Shown here one piece after another: positions 1 to 6,127 of a DNA stretch of 7,018 bases (position 1 is the first letter of the stretch; the number at the start of each line of letters is the position of its first letter). Under the pieces are notes generated by a model. That model was not told the origin of the DNA and made no database searches. It worked only from the letters and a program-made list of their open reading frames with translations. The position numbers and the translations under genes were made by a program. Source of the stretch: Thiotrichaceae bacterium (lineage in GTDB: Bacteria; Pseudomonadota; Gammaproteobacteria; Thiotrichales; Thiotrichaceae); the NCBI GenBank assembly GCA_027008885.1, contig JALVDQ010000451.1, positions 1 to 7,018 on the forward strand, in the 5' to 3' direction.

Positions 1-184
1 GGAAAACTGTCTTTCGCTGAATGCAGTTATCTGTCGTGCATGTGGCGATCATTGTGATGAACAGGCGATCCAGTTTAAATTAAAACTTGGCGGAATTTCA
101 GAACCTCAGGTTGACCATGAGGAATGTACCGGTTGCGGTGCCTGTGTTTCTGTCTGCCCTGTTCGCGCAGTAAAAATAAGCTGA
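1..184 (+). CDS. napF: NapF, ferredoxin-type protein of the Nap system (3' end only)
   Basis: This is the last 60 codons of a polyferredoxin whose start lies before the window; the reading frame has codons beginning at base 2 and ends in TGA at 182-184. The fragment holds two [4Fe-4S] motifs. The first is C-x7-C-x2-C-x3-C (fragment residues 3, 11, 14 and 18, containing CRACGDHCDEQAI). The second is a classic CTGCGACVSVCP (residues 42, 45, 48 and 52). The CRxCxDxC pattern followed by a final ferredoxin motif next to napD is characteristic of NapF. In the family, NapF is a cytoplasmic protein that binds NapA and is thought to help load or activate its iron-sulfur centre before Tat export. Its role here is inferred from homology and position. 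A 290-bp gap with its own promoter signals separates it from napD, so it may be transcribed partly independently of the genes that follow. Confidence 0.9.
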   Translation, partial: ENCLSLNAVICRACGDHCDEQAIQFKLKLGGISEPQVDHEECTGCGACVSVCPVRAVKIS

Positions 185-268
185 ATCGACCAAGATCATG
201 CAAATTGGCATGAAGTTAGTATCGGAATAAGCTGTTTTTCTTCAAGTAGCCATAATTAAAACGACTAT

Positions 269-282
269 TTGATTCAAATCAA
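269..282. promoter_or_regulatory. FNR-type binding site 1 (perfect consensus)
   Basis: TTGATTCAAATCAA matches the FNR/ANR consensus TTGAT-N4-ATCAA at all ten defined positions. FNR-family regulators bind this palindrome when oxygen is absent. It lies in the napF-napD gap, 32 bp (about three helical turns) upstream of a second such site, so the two would face the same side of the helix. If the start of transcription is near 349 it is centred at -73.5, a position for an accessory activator. Binding itself is inferred. Confidence 0.75.
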
Positions 283-300
283 GCGAAAAAAATTTTCTGC

Positions 301-314
301 TTGATTCATGTCAA
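301..314. promoter_or_regulatory. FNR-type binding site 2 (9 of 10 consensus)
   Basis: TTGATTCATGTCAA matches TTGAT-N4-ATCAA at nine of ten positions; the one deviation is G for A in the right half-site. Its outer flanks extend the palindrome (C before, G after). Centred at 307.5, it would sit at -41.5 from a start at about 349, the standard place for class II FNR activation, where the protein contacts RNA polymerase next to the -10 region. It is therefore the likely main anaerobic switch for napDAGHBC. Confidence 0.7.
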
Positions 315-336
315 GGTGAGTAATTGTTCCTCTATT

Positions 337-349
337 TACCATGTCAAAT
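337..349 (+). promoter_or_regulatory. Candidate FNR-dependent promoter for napDAGHBC
   Basis: TACCAT at 337-342 agrees with TATAAT at four of six positions, including the first T, the A and the final T. It has the right spacing for a class II promoter driven by the FNR site at 301-314, with transcription starting near 349. No good -35 hexamer is needed or seen at such promoters. A second -10-like sequence, TATAAG at 349-354, would put the same FNR site at -53.5, which is less typical. The start site is predicted, not observed. Confidence 0.45.
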
Positions 350-357
350 ATAAGTAG

Positions 358-381
358 ATTAATATATAGATGAATATTAAT
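358..381. repeat. Short AT-rich inverted repeat in the napD leader
   Basis: ATTAATAT at 358-365 and ATATTAAT at 374-381 are perfect inverted 8-mers around an 8-base spacer, just after the predicted transcription start. As RNA this would be a weak A-U stem. As DNA it could be an operator-like site. In such AT-rich sequence chance is a fair explanation. Confidence 0.3.
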
Positions 382-439
382 AATGACACCAATAAATTTA
401 TTTGTTTAGTATTTAACTAGGGTCTGTCCGAGGAACAAT

Positions 440-475
440 ATGCACGACGAAATAACGGAAAAAGGTAAAACTTAA
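440..475 (+). CDS. Possible 11-codon leader ORF coupled to napD
   Basis: An ATG at 440 opens the peptide MHDEITEKGKT and stops with TAA at 473-475, the last A of which is the first base of the napD ATG (TAATG). A purine-rich GAGGAA at 430-435 lies at normal ribosome-binding distance from this ATG and is stronger than the GG at 464-465 that would have to serve napD. The overlap would allow ribosomes finishing the leader to restart on napD. The peptide resembles no protein known to me, is hydrophilic, and is not a NapE-type membrane protein. An ORF this short can arise by chance. Confidence 0.3.
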   Translation: MHDEITEKGKT

Positions 476-786
476 TGAGCATATACAGTGTAGTTATTCA
501 TACTAAACCAGAAAATCTGGCTTCTGTTTCAACAGAGCTTGAAAAAATCAAGGGTGTGGAAATCCATCACTCGAGCGACAAGGGAAAACTGGTTGTGACG
601 CTTGATCATCCTGATCGGGGCTATTGCAGTGAGACCTTAATGGGGTTTCATAATATCCCGGGAGTGCTTAATTCATCACTTATTTTTGAATATTTTGAAG
701 AAGAAGGCGATGACAATGCACCATTGCCTGAAGGTTTAAAATTAAGCGAAGAATCTTGTGAGATTGAAGGTGCTTGCCAGACCTGA
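475..786 (+). CDS. napD: NapD, chaperone for the NapA Tat signal peptide
   Basis: A 103-residue protein of the NapD family, small cytoplasmic proteins with a ferredoxin-like (beta-alpha-beta) fold. They bind the twin-arginine signal peptide of NapA and hold back export until the molybdenum and iron-sulfur cofactors are in place. Family features are the N-terminal strand (SIYSVVIHTKPENL), the helix and loop up to GVEIHHSSDKGKLVVTLD (about residues 27-44), and the GVLNSSLIFEYFEEE strand near residues 63-77. The ATG is fixed by an in-frame TAA three codons upstream (466-468). Its ribosome-binding site is weak and a possible leader ORF overlaps the start. Compared with E. coli NapD (87 residues), the protein has a longer acidic C-terminal tail after residue 75, with cysteines at 95 and 101. 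napA follows after 82 bp with no visible terminator, so the two are probably co-transcribed. Confidence 0.92.
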   Translation: MSIYSVVIHTKPENLASVSTELEKIKGVEIHHSSDKGKLVVTLDHPDRGYCSETLMGFHNIPGVLNSSLIFEYFEEEGDDNAPLPEGLKLSEESCEIEGACQT

Positions 787-868
787 TTTAACCATTTTGG
801 ATTACAAACCACATGGAGTGCAAGCAAAAAACTTATCAGAATTAGATTAACAGAGAGGAAATGAAGAT

Positions 869-3448
869 ATGAAACAAACACGTCGAGAGTTTATGAAAAG
901 TCAGGCAGTTACGGCCGCCGCACTGGCTGCAGGAATTACAGTGCCGGCAATTTCCTCTGCTGAAGATAAGGATAGTGGGGTACGTTGGGATAAGGCAGCT
1001 TGCCGCTTTTGTGGTACAGGCTGTTCTGTATTATTAGGTGTAAAGGATGGCAAAGTGGTTGCGACACAAGGCGACCCTGAAGCACCTGTCAACAAGGGTT
1101 TAAACTGTATCAAAGGTTACTTCCTCACCAAAATCATGTACGGCAAAGACCGTTTGACAAAACCTTTGCTGCGCATGAAAGACGGAAAATACGATAAAGA
1201 CGGCGAGTTCACCGAAGTTTCATGGGATACCGCTTTTAAAACCATGGCTGAAAAGTGGATTGCAGCGCGTAAAGCCAAAGGTCCCAAAGGCGTGGGCATG
1301 TTTGGCTCAGGTCAATGGACAGTATGGGAAGGCTATGCCGCATCCAAACTGATGAAAGCTGGTTTCCGCTCTAACAGTTTGGAACCCAATGCGCGTCACT
1401 GTATGGCATCTGCGGTTGGCGCATTTATGCGTGCCTTCGGTATCGACGAGCCAATGGGCTGTTATGATGACATGGAACACGCCGATGCCTTTGTGCTATG
1501 GGGTTCCAATATGGCAGAAATGCACCCTATTCTGTGGTCTCGTATTACCGACACCCGTCTGACCAAGCCGGGCTGTGAGGTGCATGTACTATCAACCTTC
1601 AAGCATCGCTCTTTTGAGCTGGCGGATAACCCGATTATCTTCCATCCCCAGTCTGACCTGGCAATTGGTAACTATATCGCCAATTACATTATCCAGAACA
1701 AGGCGTATAACAAAGAGTTTATTGATGCTCACTGTAATTTCAAGAAAACACCAACCGATATTGGCTATGGTTTACGTCCTGAACATCCCTTGCAAAAGAA
1801 AGCCAAGAACCCAAACAAAGGCAAGCTTAGTTCTATAACCTTTGAAGAATATGCCAAATCTGTCGAGCCTTATACACTGGAAAAAGCCGCAGAGATTTCA
1901 GGCGTACCCAAGAAAAACCTGGAGCGTCTGGCAAAGCTGTATGCCGATCCCAAGAAGAAAATTTCATCCTACTGGACAATGGGCTTCAACCAGCATACTC
2001 GCGGTGTCTGGATGAATGGTCTGGTTTATAATATCCACCTTTTGATGGGTAAAATCTCCGAGCCAGGCAATGGTCCATTCTCGTTAACAGGTCAGCCTTC
2101 TGCCTGTGGTACAGCGCGTGAGGTAGGAACCTTTACACATCGCTTACCGGCTGATTATGTTACCAAGAAAGATTCGCACTGCAAATTTGCCGAAAAAATC
2201 TGGAAGTTGCCTGCGGGTACTATTCCAAGAGCTAACGGCAAAATGGACAAGAAAGACCAGCCTGATATTTCCGGTAAGCCTATGGGCAAAACATTGATCC
2301 ATGCGGTTGCCATGCATCGTGCCTTGCATGACGGCGTGATGAACTGCTTCTGGGTACAGTGTAATAATAACTTGCAGGCTGCCGCCAACTTTAATGAAGA
2401 GTCATGGCCAGGCTGGCGTGCCAAAGATAACTTTATTACGGTAACAGACCCTTATCCTACTGTATCAGCTATGGGTGCTGACCTGATCCTGCCAACCGCT
2501 ATGTGGGCTGAAAAAGAGGGTGCTTATGGTAACTCCGAGCGCCGTACCCAGTTCTGGAGACAGCAGGTAAAAGCACCTGGAGAGGCAAAATCTGACCTTT
2601 GGCAAATAATGGAGTTTTCCAAATATATCAAGGTAAGCGATGTCTGGCCGGAAGAGCTGATCAACCAAAAGCCTGAATATAAGGATAAAACCCTGTATGA
2701 CGTACTTTACAAGAATGGTCAGGTTGACAAGTTTGAAAAGGTACAGGTCACTGATGAAGCAGGCAACAAGTATGACAATGACGAGTCCGAGCACTTTGGT
2801 TTTTATGTGCAAAAAGGCTTGTTTGAAGAGTACCGTCGCTTCCAGCTAGAAGGTAAAAAGAAAGGGCATGAAATGGCTCCTTTTGAAGAATATCACAAAG
2901 CACGTGGTATCCGCTGGCCTGTTATTAATGGCAAGGAAACACTCTGGCGTTACCGTGAAGGCTATGATCCACATGTTGCCGAGCTTAATCCTGATGTCAA
3001 AAAAGGTGATGTTTATTTCTACGGTAAAAAGGATGGTAAGGCAAATATCATTACCGCACCTTACGAGCCTGCGGCCGAGCCACCTGATGATGAGTACAAC
3101 TTGTGGTTATGTACCGGACGTGTACTTGAGCACTGGCATTCAGGCTCAATGACTCGTCGTGTACCTGAGCTTTATCGTGCGGTTCCTGATGCACTTTGTT
3201 ACATGAACAAAAAGGATGCGAAGAAGCGCAGGTTGCGTAACGGCTCCAAGATCAAGGTTACAAGTCGTCGTGGCAGTATCATAACTACTGTTGAAACACG
3301 CGGACGCAACCAGCCTCCAGAAGGTTTGGTATTTGTCCCCTGGTTTGACGCATCACGCTTGATTAATAAGGTAACACTTGACCAGACTGATCCTCTTTCC
3401 AAAGAGACAGACTACAAGAAGTGTGCTGTCAAGATAGAGAAAGCCTAA
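869..3448 (+). CDS. napA: NapA, periplasmic nitrate reductase catalytic subunit
   Basis: An 859-residue Mo-bisMGD oxidoreductase of the DMSO-reductase family that reduces nitrate to nitrite in the periplasm. The N-terminus carries a Tat signal with TRREFMK at residues 4-10, then an alanine-rich stretch ending near AISSAED (residues 28-33). The [4Fe-4S] ligands are Cys45, Cys48, Cys52 and Cys80 (CRFCGTGC, then GLNCIKGYF). Cys178 in NARHCMAS is the expected Mo-ligating cysteine. Other NapA blocks are [87 protein letters not shown] and [18 protein letters not shown] at the very end. The start is supported by AGAGGAA at 854-860 and by the Tat motif position. Recalled E. coli NapA is 828 residues; the excess is mostly an insertion of about 17 lysine-rich residues near 455-474, with smaller ones near 625-636 and 660-665. 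The gene is intact and full length. The next gene is separated from it by a mobile element. Confidence 0.98.
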   Translation: MKQTRREFMKSQAVTAAALAAGITVPAISSAEDKDSGVRWDKAACRFCGTGCSVLLGVKDGKVVATQGDPEAPVNKGLNCIKGYFLTKIMYGKDRLTKPLLRMKDGKYDKDGEFTEVSWDTAFKTMAEKWIAARKAKGPKGVGMFGSGQWTVWEGYAASKLMKAGFRSNSLEPNARHCMASAVGAFMRAFGIDEPMGCYDDMEHADAFVLWGSNMAEMHPILWSRITDTRLTKPGCEVHVLSTFKHRSFELADNPIIFHPQSDLAIGNYIANYIIQNKAYNKEFIDAHCNFKKTPTDIGYGLRPEHPLQKKAKNPNKGKLSSITFEEYAKSVEPYTLEKAAEISGVPKKNLERLAKLYADPKKKISSYWTMGFNQHTRGVWMNGLVYNIHLLMGKISEPGNGPFSLTGQPSACGTAREVGTFTHRLPADYVTKKDSHCKFAEKIWKLPAGTIPRANGKMDKKDQPDISGKPMGKTLIHAVAMHRALHDGVMNCFWVQCNNNLQAAANFNEESWPGWRAKDNFITVTDPYPTVSAMGADLILPTAMWAEKEGAYGNSERRTQFWRQQVKAPGEAKSDLWQIMEFSKYIKVSDVWPEELINQKPEYKDKTLYDVLYKNGQVDKFEKVQVTDEAGNKYDNDESEHFGFYVQKGLFEEYRRFQLEGKKKGHEMAPFEEYHKARGIRWPVINGKETLWRYREGYDPHVAELNPDVKKGDVYFYGKKDGKANIITAPYEPAAEPPDDEYNLWLCTGRVLEHWHSGSMTRRVPELYRAVPDALCYMNKKDAKKRRLRNGSKIKVTSRRGSIITTVETRGRNQPPEGLVFVPWFDASRLINKVTLDQTDPLSKETDYKKCAVKIEKA

Positions 3449-3451
3449 CTT

Positions 3452-3618
3452 CCAGGAGCCTGTCCGAGAACTGGGATTGAAACGAAAATTTCAGAATTGT
3501 TATAAGGTGGGTTTATCAAAAGAGGCGAATAGTTGCTCTATTTGACGAAAATTGAGGGAAAATCTAGCCAAATTCAGCTTTTCCGCAGTAGACTCACTAT
3601 TTTCAGACAGGCTCCCAG
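3452..3618. mobile_element. MITE-like element between napA and napG
   Basis: A 159-bp non-coding element spans 3456-3614. Its ends are inverted repeats: GAGCCTGTCCGAGAACTG on the left against GAGCCTGTCTGAAAATAG read inward from the right, 14 of 18 identical with the outer nine bases exact. Both sides are flanked by CCAG (3452-3455 and 3615-3618), fitting a 4-bp target-site duplication. It encodes no transposase, so it is best read as a miniature element mobilised by an unseen related transposase; I cannot assign the family. It lies entirely between the napA stop and the napG start and interrupts neither gene, but it carries a promoter-like sequence towards napG. Sequence at 6750-6792 is related to its ends. 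Confidence 0.75.
3477..3506 (+). promoter_or_regulatory. Candidate sigma70 promoter inside the MITE, towards napG
   Basis: TTGAAA at 3477-3482 (five of six to TTGACA), an 18-bp spacer and TATAAG at 3501-3506 (five of six to TATAAT) form a good housekeeping promoter. A TG at 3498-3499, one base before the -10 hexamer, makes it an extended -10. Transcription would start near 3513 and read into napG. No FNR site lies nearby, so it would give napGHBC an oxygen-independent input. This is a prediction; some AT-rich sequences match by chance. Confidence 0.45.
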
Positions 3619-3622
3619 AACA

Positions 3623-3653
3623 AAGTGTGGTCTGGCATAGCCAGATCACACTT
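3623..3653 (+). other. Strong RNA hairpin upstream of napG, without a U-tract
   Basis: AAGTGTGGTCTGGC (3623-3636) pairs with GCCAGATCACACTT (3640-3653) over 14 bp, with one G-U wobble and a three-base loop. It is followed by CTCAAAAAACC on this strand, with no run of T, so it is not a typical intrinsic terminator. It lies outside the MITE and ends 21 bases before the napG ATG, leaving the ribosome-binding site free. A likely role is blocking 3' exonuclease decay of the napDA message or protecting the 5' end of a napGHBC message; this is inference. Confidence 0.65.
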
Positions 3654-3674
3654 CTCAAAAAACCAAGGATAATA

Positions 3675-4610
3675 ATGTCTAATTCTCAATCCAAAAAATC
3701 TCAAAAGAAAAACAAGGTGTCGCGGCGTCGCTTTCTGAGTGATATGGCGGGTACTGCTTGTGGCGTGGGGCTTTTTGGTTTGGGTATTGGTTTATATTCA
3801 AAATCAGCCAATGCAATTAAACCACAGGCAATACGCCCACCCGGCGCCTTACCTGAGGAAGATTTTCTGGCAGCCTGCACACGTTGCGGTATCTGTGTGC
3901 GTGATTGCCCTTACGATATATTAAAACTCGCCAAAATTGGCGATAATGTACCAACAGGAACGCCCTATTTTACAGCCCGAACCGGTCCCTGTGAAATGTG
4001 TGATGACATCCCCTGTATTCCAAATTGCCCAACTGGTGCTCTGGATCACAGCCTGGTTGATATTAACAAGGCAAGGATGGGGCTGGCAGTTGTGGTTGAT
4101 CAGGAAACCTGCATAGCCTTTCTGGGGCTACGCTGTGAAGTTTGTTTTAATGTCTGTCCTGTACGGGGTAAGGCAATTACACTGGACTACCAGCATAATG
4201 CACGCTCAGGCAAACATGCCAAATTTATTCCGGTGGTACATTCAAGCGACTGCACCGGCTGCGGACTTTGTGAAAAAGCCTGTATTTTGGAAGATGCACC
4301 CGCCATCAAGGTATTTCCTCAACGTCTGGCTAAAGGTGATTTGGGTCATCATTATCGCGTCGGCTGGGAACAGGAGAAAAAATATGGTGGTAGCCTGATT
4401 AAAACCAGAGACAAGCACCAATATAATTTGCCGGAAGGTGTTCGTTATGACTACGAAGGCGTGGGCTTAATTACAGATGAAAAGGGAAATCCGATAGTTG
4501 ACCCTTCACTGATTAAACCCAAAAAAGCAGAACCGGAAAAAAACACAGATAAACCTGCAACAAACAATCCACTCGATATTCTGAATCAGGGTATCAAGGA
4601 AGCAGAATAA
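3675..4610 (+). CDS. napG: NapG, periplasmic iron-sulfur (four [4Fe-4S]) protein of the quinol dehydrogenase module
   Basis: A 311-residue ferredoxin-type protein that works with membrane-bound NapH to move electrons from quinol towards the periplasmic NapC/NapB/NapA chain. It has a Tat signal (SRRRFL at residues 16-21, then a hydrophobic stretch to SANA near 44-47). Four cysteine clusters follow: C68/71/74/78 (CTRCGICVRDCP), C106/109/114/118 (CEMCDDIPCIPNCP), C146/154/157/161 (CIAFLGLRCEVCFNVCP) and C193/196/199/203 (CTGCGLCEKAC). The conserved LGHHYRVGW lies at 223-231. The ATG at 3675 is chosen because AAGGA at 3665-3669 sits five bases upstream and the Tat motif falls at the expected place. 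An in-frame TTG at 3552 would add 41 residues translated from the MITE and hairpin and is not credible. Recalled E. coli NapG is 231 residues; this one has about 80 extra at the C-terminus, ending rich in Lys, Glu and Pro. Its stop overlaps the napH start by one base (TAATG), indicating coupled translation. Confidence 0.96.
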   Translation: MSNSQSKKSQKKNKVSRRRFLSDMAGTACGVGLFGLGIGLYSKSANAIKPQAIRPPGALPEEDFLAACTRCGICVRDCPYDILKLAKIGDNVPTGTPYFTARTGPCEMCDDIPCIPNCPTGALDHSLVDINKARMGLAVVVDQETCIAFLGLRCEVCFNVCPVRGKAITLDYQHNARSGKHAKFIPVVHSSDCTGCGLCEKACILEDAPAIKVFPQRLAKGDLGHHYRVGWEQEKKYGGSLIKTRDKHQYNLPEGVRYDYEGVGLITDEKGNPIVDPSLIKPKKAEPEKNTDKPATNNPLDILNQGIKEAE

Positions 4611-5554
4611 TGACAGGTAAAGCAAATGAAATCATCGGCAAGGAAGCGATTGAGAAAAAAGGCTGGTGGCAGGCCTATAAATGGCTGATTTTAAGGAGAA
4701 TAAGCCAGTTTGCTATTTTAGCCCTGTTTATGCTGATACCGATTTGCAAATGGATGAACCCGGATGCCGATTGCGCCCTGGGGTGGATCATAAAAGGCAA
4801 TCTGGCTTCCAGCAAAGTTTTTAATGCGATTCCGCTCACTGATCCGCTGTTGCTATTACAAATGCTGGCAGCGGGATTTAGCAAGGTTGCCATTGATGCC
4901 ATTATCGGCGCCGTCATTGTTTTTATTTTTTATTTACTGGTTGGCGGGCGTGTATTTTGTTCATGGGTTTGCCCGGTAAATATCGTCACCGATGCCGCAT
5001 TTTGGCTGCGAAGCAAATTAAAACTCACGGGTGGCGCACGTTTTTCAAGGAGCATACGTTATTGGGTTTTGGGCATGGTGCTAGTGCTTTCTGCAATAAC
5101 CGGTTCACTTGCGTATGAGTTAATAAACCCTGTCTCCATGCTGCACCGTGGTTTGTTCTTTGGCATGAGCATGGGCTGGTTTGTGATTGCTGCTGTATTC
5201 GTATTTGATTTATTCGTCGCCAAGCGGGGCTGGTGTACGCATATTTGTCCTATGGGCGCTTTTTATGGACTGGTCGGAAAATTTAGCCCTTTAAAAGTTA
5301 GAGCCGATGCCAGAAGCGCCTGCGATGACTGTGCCGAGTGCTATGTTGTCTGCCCTGAACCACAAATTTTAAAACCGGTATTAAAAGGCGAGAAAAAAGG
5401 CATCTTGCCCGTGATACAGGCGGGAGAATGCACAAACTGCGGTCGTTGTATCGACGTCTGTGCGGAAGAAGTATTCCATTTTGGATTGCGATACAAGAAT
5501 GACCTGCCAAAAGTAAAAACAACTGTTGGCGGTAAACATGAAGTTATTAGTTAA
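4610..5554 (+). CDS. napH: NapH, membrane iron-sulfur quinol dehydrogenase subunit
   Basis: A 314-residue integral membrane protein that takes electrons from (ubi)quinol and passes them to NapG. About four membrane segments can be seen, near residues 31-47, 93-112, 150-168 and 187-204. Two C-x3-CP motifs, CSWVCP (C117, C121) and CTHICP (C209, C213), are typical of NapH and its relatives and are essential in characterised homologues. The C-terminal domain, which faces the cytoplasm in the family, holds two [4Fe-4S] motifs: C238/241/244/248 (CDDCAECYVVCP) and C274/277/280/284 (CTNCGRCIDVCA). The ATG overlaps the napG stop (TAATG), with AAGGA at 4596-4600 as a ribosome-binding site. The NapGH pair is expected in organisms that can feed Nap from ubiquinol. 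napB follows after 36 bp. An 11-base direct repeat, TTATTAGTTAA, straddles the stop codon (5544-5554 and 5562-5572). Confidence 0.96.
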   Translation: MTGKANEIIGKEAIEKKGWWQAYKWLILRRISQFAILALFMLIPICKWMNPDADCALGWIIKGNLASSKVFNAIPLTDPLLLLQMLAAGFSKVAIDAIIGAVIVFIFYLLVGGRVFCSWVCPVNIVTDAAFWLRSKLKLTGGARFSRSIRYWVLGMVLVLSAITGSLAYELINPVSMLHRGLFFGMSMGWFVIAAVFVFDLFVAKRGWCTHICPMGAFYGLVGKFSPLKVRADARSACDDCAECYVVCPEPQILKPVLKGEKKGILPVIQAGECTNCGRCIDVCAEEVFHFGLRYKNDLPKVKTTVGGKHEVIS

Positions 5555-5590
5555 TTTAATATTATTAGTTAAAGTCTGATGGAGGCTGTT

Positions 5591-6070
5591 ATGAAAAAAG
5601 CATTATTGGTAACATTTGTTGGGGCGTTTATGCTGTTGCAGGCTCCGCTGGCATCAAGTGGAGAAAAAGTTGCTTCATTAAGGGGTAATAATGATTTGGA
5701 CAAGCTGGCAAAACCCGTAACCAAAAAAAAGCAACTAAAGACAGCGGACGGCATCGAAAGAAACTGGGAGCTTCAGCCACCGAGTATTCCACATGATGTT
5801 TCAAAAGATAGAATTACGCTAAAAGGCAATACCTGCTTAAAGTGCCACAGTGTCGCAAACCATGAAAAGGAAAAGGCACCAGCGGTTTCAAAAACACACT
5901 TTATCACCAGAGATAAAAAGGTACTCGACAAATTATCACCACGCCGCTATTTCTGTCGTCAGTGTCATGCACCACAAGCGGATGTCAAACCATTAGTTGA
6001 AAACACCTTTGAGCCAAACGACATTAAATTAGAGAATCTTGTACTGGAAAGTGCAACTAAAAGTAAATAA
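5591..6070 (+). CDS. napB: NapB, periplasmic diheme cytochrome c of nitrate reductase
   Basis: A 159-residue small subunit of the NapAB complex that relays electrons from NapC to the [4Fe-4S] centre of NapA. A Sec signal peptide (MKKALLVTFVGAFMLLQAPLA, cleavage probably around residues 22-24) directs it to the periplasm. There are two CxxCH heme sites, CLKCH (C82, C85, H86) and CRQCH (C122, C125, H126). Distal histidine ligands are probably H68 (PPSIPHDV) and H103 (SKTHF), as in the family, and PRRYFCRQCHAPQADVKPLVENTF (117-140) is a conserved NapB block. I chose the ATG at 5591 because GGAGG at 5581-5585 is a near-perfect ribosome-binding site five bases upstream and the signal peptide then starts with MKK. 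The ATG at 5579 would use part of that site as coding sequence. Length is close to E. coli NapB (149). Confidence 0.96.
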   Translation: MKKALLVTFVGAFMLLQAPLASSGEKVASLRGNNDLDKLAKPVTKKKQLKTADGIERNWELQPPSIPHDVSKDRITLKGNTCLKCHSVANHEKEKAPAVSKTHFITRDKKVLDKLSPRRYFCRQCHAPQADVKPLVENTFEPNDIKLENLVLESATKSK

Positions 6071-6075
6071 ACTAA

Positions 6076-6095
6076 TACCCTTCATTTGAAGGGTA
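6076..6095 (+). other. Hairpin between napB and napC
   Basis: TACCCTTC (6076-6083) and GAAGGGTA (6088-6095) form a perfect 8-bp stem with an ATTT loop, six bases after the napB stop. Only a broken T-rich stretch follows (ATTGCTTTACTT), so it is at most a weak, leaky terminator. A stabiliser of the upstream message or a means of lowering NapC relative to NapB is plausible but unproven. Confidence 0.5.
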
Positions 6096-6127
6096 ATTGC
6101 TTTACTTAACACTAGGAGAATATATAC

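Noticed and set aside
196..213. Small hairpin TCATGC-N6-GCATGA after napF as a possible terminator
   Set aside because: The stem is only 6 bp and no T-run follows it; the T-run at 234-239 is too far away.
337..356. NarL/NarP heptamer-like sequence ATAAGTA (350-356) in the napD promoter region
   Set aside because: A single half-site fits, but its partner at the required 7-2-7 spacing does not match, and it would lie at the transcription start.
861..872. Three-codon ATG AAG ATA TGA frame overlapping the napA start
   Set aside because: It is too short to be meaningful; the ATG lies directly against the ribosome-binding site at 854-860.
2465..2812. 115-codon open frame on the minus strand inside napA (and similar shorter ones elsewhere)
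   Set aside because: It lies wholly within conserved napA coding sequence and matches no family I recognise; it is a shadow of the codon pattern on the + strand.
3552..3674. In-frame upstream extension of napG from a TTG at 3552 (41 extra residues)
   Set aside because: The extension is translated from the MITE and the hairpin, has no suitable ribosome-binding site, and would place the Tat motif far from the N-terminus. ATG 3675 has AAGGA five bases before it.
5544..5572. Exact 11-bp direct repeat TTATTAGTTAA around the napH stop codon
   Set aside because: Both copies are short and AT-rich; slippage or chance explains them, and no function is suggested by position.
5579..5590. Alternative napB start at ATG 5579
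   Set aside because: It lacks an upstream ribosome-binding site and uses the GGAGG of the better start at 5591 as coding sequence.
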